Shown here one piece after another: positions 32,382 through 37,052 of a DNA stretch of 37,052 bases. The DNA comes from Verrucomicrobiota bacterium (GTDB taxonomy: Bacteria; Verrucomicrobiota; Verrucomicrobiia; Limisphaerales; JAEYXS01). The notes below the pieces were generated by a model that worked only from the letters and a program-made list of their open reading frames with translations, was not told the origin of the DNA and searched no databases. Numbering within the stretch: position 1 is the stretch's first letter; each line of letters opens with the position of its first letter. A program made the translations under genes and the position numbers. The DNA lies in the NCBI GenBank assembly GCA_030834415.1, contig JAURFH010000014.1, positions 1-37,052 of the forward strand. Direction: 5' to 3'.

Positions 32382-33371
32382 TCACTCCCCGGAGCGGAAC
32401 TGCTGTACCAGCAGATAACTGCGCGCCGCTTCCAGCGCCATGATGAACTCATCATACGTCTGGTAACGTTGGGACGGTTCCTTGTTCATCGCGATGCAGA
32501 TCGCGTCGTTTGTCGGCTGCGTGATGGCCGGGTTCAATTGCTTCGGCGGCGTCAGCGGATTGTTCACATGCGCAAAGGCTGCCTCCTGGATGTCCGGCGC
32601 CTCGAACGGCACCTTGCCGGTCAACGCATGATACAACGTGGCCGCCAGGCTATACATGTCGGAGAGATAGCTTTCGCCGGTCTGGGAAACTCGTTCCGGG
32701 GCGATGTAATAAGGTGTGCCGAGAACACCTTCTTCCTCGTCCTGTTCCGCATCCGCTTTGCGCGCCAGACCAAAATCCACCAGCTTGGGCTCCTTCTCAG
32801 CGTTGTAGAGGATGTTGCCCGGCTTGATGTCGAGGTGCAGGAGATTGTGATTGCTCGCCGCCTTCAACGCTCCCGCAACCTTGATGCCTACGTCCAACAC
32901 ATCGAGTTCCGGCACCGCACCGTCTTTCTCGATCCGGTCATCCACGCTGCCGCAATCCGCGAGCTCCATCACGATGTATTTCTCACCGTCCCACTCGTCG
33001 AAGGCGTAGATGTGGATGATGTTCGTGTGGTTCAGCCCGGCACATGCCTTGGCTTCCCGTGCGAAACTCTCCACCAAGGCCTTGTCCGTCGTGAACTCCC
33101 GGCGCATCAACTTCACGGCCACTTCCCGTTCCAGCGAAGTATCGTAAGAGCGATACACTGTGCCCATACCACCCGAGGCGATCACCGCACGTAACTCGAA
33201 CTGCCGCAACTTCAAAGGCAGCATCACCGGATGCCCGCACTTCGGACAGGGGGTGGTGGAAAGTGGCGCCAAGGTGCTGGGTATGAAGATGCTTTTGCCG
33301 CATTTACCACACGGCACCATCTTCAGGGACGACGTCCCACCCGCAGACGGACTCAATGACACTGAACTCAT
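32382..33371 (-). CDS. Soluble Ser/Thr protein kinase with N-terminal zinc ribbon
   Basis: A 329-residue cytoplasmic Pkn-like kinase with no membrane segment. A zinc ribbon precedes it: C21-x2-C24 and C42-x2-C45. The kinase domain (about 57-325) has a degenerate glycine loop (ASGGMGTVY; first Gly is Ala), Lys K87 (VAVKLM), 'HLDIKPGN' with H179-L180-D181 in place of HRD, 'DFG' at 199-201 and 'GTPYYIAPER'. It is therefore a non-RD kinase, probably active because Asp and Lys are kept. ATG 33371 is preferred; an upstream start at 33425 and ATG 33317 are possible. It is convergent with the Gfo/Idh gene and divergent from the ceramidase-like gene. Confidence 0.86.
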   Translation of the reverse strand: MSSVSLSPSAGGTSSLKMVPCGKCGKSIFIPSTLAPLSTTPCPKCGHPVMLPLKLRQFELRAVIASGGMGTVYRSYDTSLEREVAVKLMRREFTTDKALVESFAREAKACAGLNHTNIIHIYAFDEWDGEKYIVMELADCGSVDDRIEKDGAVPELDVLDVGIKVAGALKAASNHNLLHLDIKPGNILYNAEKEPKLVDFGLARKADAEQDEEEGVLGTPYYIAPERVSQTGESYLSDMYSLAATLYHALTGKVPFEAPDIQEAAFAHVNNPLTPPKQLNPAITQPTNDAICIAMNKEPSQRYQTYDEFIMALEAARSYLLVQQFRSGE

Positions 33372-33448
33372 GCTTAGTTTTGAAGGACCAATAGGATAGC
33401 AATTTTTAGCCGCCCTACAAGCCAATGTTCACCGGTCTGGCCTTTTGC

Positions 33449-33464
33449 GCAATCGCCAGATTGC
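33449..33464. promoter_or_regulatory. Small inverted repeat in divergent promoter region
   Basis: GCAATC (33449-33454) and GATTGC (33459-33464) with a GCCA loop lie in the 167 bp between the kinase (minus) and the ceramidase-like gene (plus). It could be an operator or an mRNA hairpin. Evidence is weak. Confidence 0.25.
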
Positions 33465-33538
33465 AGAATTCTCCTTACCGCCCGGTCAGTATATTATTCG
33501 GAGTTGCCGCTTCGGCTCAGCGTCATTAATAAGAACTT

Positions 33539-35050
33539 ATGAAAGCCCTCCGCCTTTTCCCGCTGTTCCTGCTAATGCTGGCCCTGCACCTGCAGGCGGC
33601 TACGAACGCCCCCGCGCTGAAGGCCGGTTATTGCGAAGCGGACATCACGCCGGATATCGGCATGGAACAACCCGGCGGCTACGGCAAGTCCTTCCACCGC
33701 ACCCTGCACGACCCGTGCAAAGTGCGGGCCGTGGTCTTCGATGACGGCCAGAAACGCGTCGCGCTCGTCGGCACGGATACGCTGATCATCCCGCGCGATC
33801 TGGTCTTGAAAGCCCGCACACGCATCCAGGCACTCTGCGGCATCGAGCCAGAGGCCGTGATGATCGGTGCCTCGCATTCGCACTCGTCCGGTCCCGTCGG
33901 CATGGTGCAGCCGGGCGAGTTCGATCACGCCTCCGACCTCGTGAAGAAACTGGCCTACGAGCAATCCTCCTGTGCCGATCCCAAGTTCCTGAAATATGTG
34001 GAGGACCAGATCGTCTCAGCCGTGATGCTCGCGAACAATCGCCGGGCGGAAGCCGCCACCGGCTTTGGCTCGGGCATCGAGGACAAGGTCGCCTTCAATC
34101 GCCGTTTGCGGATGAAGAACGGCCTTAGCTACAGCCATCCCGGCGCGGGCAATCCCGACATCATCGGTTACGCAGCACCTGTTGATCCGCAAGTCGGCGT
34201 CATCGGCACGTGGGATAAGGCGGGCAAGCTCATCGGCTGCGTGGTGAACTACTCCTGCCACGCCACGACGAATCCCGGTGGCATCTCGGCGAACTGGATC
34301 TACTACCTGGAGCAGATGATCCGTGGTGCCTTTGGCGACGACGTCGTGGTGGTCTTCCTGCAAGGCGCGTGCGGTGATGTGACCCAGGTGGACAACCTCA
34401 GCCCTTACGCCCGACCCGGTGCCGAGCAATGGTCGCGGCTCGTCGGCGGACGCGTCGGTGCCGAAGCTGTGAAGGTCTTGCTCAGCATGACCCCGGGCAC
34501 CAATGCGCCCGTCGATTTCAAAGCCAAGGTCTGGAACATCCCGCGTCGCAAACCCTCCCCCGAACACTTGCAGCAAAGCCTCGACATCGTGCAGGGCGAT
34601 CCGAAGAAATACAGCACCACCGAAGTGACCTTCGCGAAGGAGATCCTCATGCTCGATGCGCTCATCCAGAAGCATCCCTCCGTCGAGGTCGAGGTGCAGG
34701 CCATCCAGGTCGGCCCCGTTGTGTGCGTGAGCAACCCGGCGGAGTATTTCGTGCAATACGGCTTGGACATCAAGAAGCGCAGTAAGTTCCCGCTCACCTT
34801 CCCCGTGGAACTCGCCAACGGCTGCGTGGGCTACGTGCCGACGCTGGAAGCCTTCGGCCCCAACGGTGGCGGCTACGAAACCCGCCTCACCGCATACAGC
34901 AACCTCGAGATCAGCGCCGGCCAGCAATTCGCTGATGTCGGTGTGGAACTCGCGAACTCACTGACACCCATGAAGATTCCCACGCCACCACCCGCTCCGC
35001 CTTTCCGCGCACCATGGCTCTACGGCAATGTGCCGCCGCAGGTGAAGTAA
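33539..35050 (+). CDS. Exported neutral/alkaline ceramidase-like protein
   Basis: A 503-residue protein with a signal peptide (MKALRLFPLFLLMLALHLQA). 'AGYCEADITPDIGMEQPGGYG' is the start of the neutral/alkaline non-lysosomal ceramidase N-terminal domain. 'MIGASHSHSSGP' and 'CVVNYSCHATTNPG' carry the conserved zinc-binding His residues, and 'FLQGACGDVTQVDN' is also family-typical. True ceramidases hydrolyse ceramide to sphingosine and fatty acid. This protein lacks the usual C-terminal immunoglobulin-like domain, being about 150 residues shorter, so other amide or sugar-ester substrates are possible. Such short forms are common in Verrucomicrobiota and Planctomycetota. Confidence 0.82.
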   Translation: MKALRLFPLFLLMLALHLQAATNAPALKAGYCEADITPDIGMEQPGGYGKSFHRTLHDPCKVRAVVFDDGQKRVALVGTDTLIIPRDLVLKARTRIQALCGIEPEAVMIGASHSHSSGPVGMVQPGEFDHASDLVKKLAYEQSSCADPKFLKYVEDQIVSAVMLANNRRAEAATGFGSGIEDKVAFNRRLRMKNGLSYSHPGAGNPDIIGYAAPVDPQVGVIGTWDKAGKLIGCVVNYSCHATTNPGGISANWIYYLEQMIRGAFGDDVVVVFLQGACGDVTQVDNLSPYARPGAEQWSRLVGGRVGAEAVKVLLSMTPGTNAPVDFKAKVWNIPRRKPSPEHLQQSLDIVQGDPKKYSTTEVTFAKEILMLDALIQKHPSVEVEVQAIQVGPVVCVSNPAEYFVQYGLDIKKRSKFPLTFPVELANGCVGYVPTLEAFGPNGGGYETRLTAYSNLEISAGQQFADVGVELANSLTPMKIPTPPPAPPFRAPWLYGNVPPQVK

Positions 35051-35142
35051 AAGCCCGGCCGTTCCCATTCTATTTTAATGTGACTACCGTCTCGCTCTAC
35101 TAGCCTTCGAAAACATCGCGCCACACCTTGAGGCACGCACGC

Positions 35143-35885
35143 ATGAGCATCGACTACGATCACCAGCGGAACACGCACACCACCACCGGCGCGGAAGCGG
35201 CCCTGCCAGTCATGCTTCGCACCGTTCCCGCTTCCAGCCTGCTGGATGTCGGTTGTGGCACGGGCACCTGGTTGCGCGCCGTCGCTGCTCAAGGCATCAC
35301 AGATTTTTTGGGCGTGGATGGTGTAGCGCTGGATGACCGCCAACTACTCATCCCCTCCTCGCAGTATCAATGCCATGATCTCACCAAACCTCTTCAGTTA
35401 GGCCGCCAGTTTGATCTCGTCCTCTGCCTGGAAGTGGCTGAACATCTTGATCCCGCTACCGCTCCCTGTCTGGTCGAGACTTTGGTCAACCATAGCAACC
35501 AAGTTTTTTCTCCGCGGCCTCTCCCGGCCAACCCGGCCAGCACCACGTCAATTGCCAGTGGCCAGCTTATTGGCAGGGCCTCTTCAATGCTCGCGGTTAC
35601 CTGTGTGAGGACGCCATCCGCTGGCAGCTCTGGGATGATTCACGTGTCGAGCCTTGGTATCGCCAGAATCTTTTTCTGGCGCGCAAGGACTCTAAAAATG
35701 CTGGTCAAGAACCACGTCTATCACCCGTGATCCATCCAGAAATGCTCCCCCATTTCGAAGCCGCCCGCGCCGAGATTGCGTCGAAACAGCATCAGTCAAA
35801 CTTGGAAGAAGGCCACTCGCCGGCCACTTGGTACGCCCGGTTAACGCTACGTGCCTGGCGCCAAAAACTCCGTCGTCGACAATAA
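35143..35885 (+). pseudogene. Class I SAM methyltransferase broken by a one-base frameshift
   Basis: The gene starts at ATG 35143 (GAGG nine bases upstream) and reads a SAM-binding domain: motif I 'LLDVGCGTGTWLRAV', 'FLGVDG' and 'FDLVLCLEVAEHL'. After 'NHSNQVF' the frame loses similarity and ends at 35730. Reading one frame over from the T-run at 35504-35509 restores the family sequence: 'FSAASPGQPGQHHVNCQWPA', 'YWQGLFNARGYLCEDAIRW', 'VEPWYRQNLFLARK', to a stop at 35883-35885. One extra T (7 instead of 6) would make a single frame of about 247 residues. It could be a true disruption, a sequencing error in the homopolymer, or slippage. Confidence 0.85.
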
Positions 35886-35998
35886 TTTGATCACGATAAG
35901 GGCTAAGGCCGCTACCGGCTGCATGACAACTGCATCCGTCTGGCATCTTCCCTCTAGGCTTGCATAAAGCTCCTCCTCCGTCTTTCTTTTCCGCACAC

Positions 35999-36853
35999 AT
36001 GAAACTTATCCGTTTTGGGGAAGCCGGCCACGAGAAACCCGGCCTGATCTTGGCCAATGGCAAACGCATCGACGCCTCCGCGTTCGGTGAAGACTACAGC
36101 GAATCTTTTTTGGCGAATGACGGCCTGACCCGTCTCGCCGCCTGGGCCGAGACGAATGCCGCCACCGCTCCGGAGATCCCGGCTGGCGTACGCATCGGCG
36201 CACCGTTGCAGCGCCCGAGCAAGATCGTGTGCGTGGGCCTGAACTACGCCGATCACGCCAAGGAATCCGGCATGGAGATCCCGAAGGAGCCCGTGCTGTT
36301 CTTCAAGGCCACCACGGCCTATTGCGGCCCGTATGACGATGTCATCATCCCGCGCGGCTCGGTGAAGACGGATTGGGAAGTGGAGTTCGCCATCGTGGTG
36401 GGCAAGCGCGCCAGCTACGTGAGCGAGGCCGAGGCGCTGGATCACGTCGCCGGTTACGCCCTGCACAATGATTACAGCGAGCGCGAATGGCAGCTCGAGC
36501 GCGGCGGCCAATGGGTGAAGGGCAAGAGCGCCGATACCTTTGCCCCGCTCGGTCCCTGGCTCGCCACCAAGGATGAGCTCGCCGATCCGATGAACCTGAA
36601 CATGTGGCTCAAGGTGAACGGCAAGACGGTGCAGAACAGCAACACGCGCCAGATGGTCTTCCAGACGGCCAAGCTCGTGAGCTACATCAGCCATTTCATG
36701 ACCCTGCTGCCGGGCGATATCATCAGCACCGGCACGCCTCCGGGCGTGGGCCTCGGCCACAAGCCCCCGGTCTATCTGAAGCCCGGCGACGTCGTGGAAC
36801 TCGGCATCGAAGGCCTCGGCGAGCAGAAACAGACCGCCGTGGCGGCGAAGTAA
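35999..36853 (+). CDS. Fumarylacetoacetate hydrolase (FAH) family protein
   Basis: A 284-residue FAH-fold enzyme that acts on 2-keto or acylpyruvate-type substrates (hydratase, isomerase or C-C hydrolase). 'IVCVGLNYADHAKESG' opens the catalytic domain. The metal ligands are E127 and E129 (DWEVEFAIVVG) and D158 (HNDYSERE), and 'GKSADTFAPLGPWL' and 'DIISTGTPPGVGLG' are hallmarks of the ureidoglycolate lyase/HpaG-like subgroup. The N-terminal 60 residues form the small domain. ATG 35999 is chosen; an upstream TTG (35960) is less likely. It ends 23 bp before a strong terminator. The exact reaction is unknown. Confidence 0.9.
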   Translation: MKLIRFGEAGHEKPGLILANGKRIDASAFGEDYSESFLANDGLTRLAAWAETNAATAPEIPAGVRIGAPLQRPSKIVCVGLNYADHAKESGMEIPKEPVLFFKATTAYCGPYDDVIIPRGSVKTDWEVEFAIVVGKRASYVSEAEALDHVAGYALHNDYSEREWQLERGGQWVKGKSADTFAPLGPWLATKDELADPMNLNMWLKVNGKTVQNSNTRQMVFQTAKLVSYISHFMTLLPGDIISTGTPPGVGLGHKPPVYLKPGDVVELGIEGLGEQKQTAVAAK

Positions 36854-36876
36854 GGTAAACGCATAGTTTTTCCACC

Positions 36877-36911
36877 AAACCCCTCGTTCCCAACCGGAGC
36901 GAGGGGTTTTT
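36877..36911 (+). terminator. Rho-independent terminator after the FAH gene
   Basis: AAACCCCTCG (36877-36886) pairs with CGAGGGGTTT (36900-36909); TCC/GGA extends the helix above a T-G wobble, with a CAACC loop. Five T residues (36907-36911) close it. The stem also begins with AAA, so it may act in both directions. Confidence 0.9.
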
Positions 36912-36932
36912 CACTTCAAGAGGCCCGCTCTC

Positions 36933-37052
36933 ATCCCGGAGGGATATCAGCGTGTAGCCGGTGGTTTCGCGAGGCACGAGCGACACCACCGGAACAGGTG
37001 TTTTACGAAACAGCCCGCACCCCGGATGGGGTGGCAGCAAAATCTGGTGACC
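36933..37052. repeat. Palindromic dispersed repeat (CCCGGAGGG type), cut by window end
   Basis: Three inverted repeats occur in a row: ATCCC-GGA-GGGAT (36933-36945), CCGGTGGT with ACCACCGG (36958-36965 and 36985-36992, extended by TCGC/GCGA past one mismatch), and CACCCC-GGAT-GGGGTG (37018-37033). This layout resembles the abundant intergenic palindromic repeats of Verrucomicrobiota and related phyla. The short frames over it are repeat artefacts, not genes. It may continue beyond the window. Confidence 0.6.

Noticed and set aside
34016-34927. A 303-codon minus-strand frame opposite the ceramidase-like gene
   Set aside because: The plus-strand protein has a signal peptide and zinc-site motifs; the antisense frame shows only low-complexity sequence.
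35954-36760. A 268-codon minus-strand frame opposite the FAH gene
   Set aside because: The FAH metal ligands and motifs are on the plus strand; the antisense frame is a shadow.
36723-37040. A 105-codon minus-strand frame at the right edge
   Set aside because: It spans the end of the FAH gene, a terminator and a palindromic repeat, so it is a repeat artefact and not a gene.

Overview
The window looks like chromosomal DNA from a GC-rich, Gram-negative-type bacterium, most likely Verrucomicrobiota (Pedosphaerales/Limisphaerales-like). This is inferred from gene content. There are Pkn-type Ser/Thr kinases (one fused to a DUF1080/3-keto-glycoside hydrolase-like domain), a Tat-signal Gfo/Idh/MocA oxidoreductase next to a ThuA protein, a neutral-ceramidase-like protein, a PQQ-type beta-propeller, a TroC permease fused to a DtxR-like domain, an outer-membrane barrel, heptameric short repeats, and CCCGGAGGG-type palindromic intergenic repeats. 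No species can be named. No rRNA, tRNA, CRISPR array, transposase or phage gene was seen. Many start codons lack a clear Shine-Dalgarno sequence.

Region 1 (1-8158, all minus strand) is a tightly packed glycan-assembly operon. It holds a GT4, four GT2 enzymes (the last one cut by the window edge), a DxD-type glycosyltransferase-like protein, an FkbM-like methyltransferase and an MsbA-type ABC exporter. Together they look like a polysaccharide or glycolipid assembly and export locus.

Region 2 (8373-12550) holds a degenerate receiver-domain protein, a transmembrane Ser/Thr kinase with a periplasmic DUF1080-like sensor, and a YkuE-type membrane metallophosphoesterase. A cluster of three perfect hairpins follows, then a minus-strand GNAT/DUF2750 pair. 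Positions 12551-13199 appear non-coding but contain hairpins and a heptamer repeat.

Region 3 (13200-16101) holds a MetE C-terminal-like protein, an exported PQQ-like beta-propeller and a hotdog thioesterase.

Region 4 (16104-21281) is the most interesting part: a five-gene Tro-type Mn/Zn uptake operon on the minus strand, in the order troA, outer-membrane barrel, troB, troC-DtxR fusion, troD. Its promoter can be read directly (TTGACA, 17 bp, TATAGG). The -10 element overlaps a DtxR-family-like operator, and a second related half-palindrome lies just upstream of the -35. The only DtxR-like domain in the window is the C-terminus of the permease. It keeps the metal ligands of the dimerisation domain but not those of the DNA-binding helix.

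Region 5 (21336-28696) holds DUF971, a heme-dependent N-demethylase-like protein (DUF3445), a truncated hemoglobin, an M29-like peptidase overlapping a stand-alone OvoA-C-terminal-type 4-mercaptohistidine methyltransferase, a CaCA-like cation exchanger, L-lactate permease and an ankyrin protein.

Region 6 (28796-37052) holds class II fructose-bisphosphate aldolase with a textbook terminator, a ThuA-like protein, a Gfo/Idh/MocA protein with EAP in place of the EKP motif, a zinc-ribbon Ser/Thr kinase, a ceramidase-like protein, a methyltransferase broken by a one-base frameshift in a T run, and an FAH-family protein with a terminator. A palindromic dispersed repeat then runs to the window edge.
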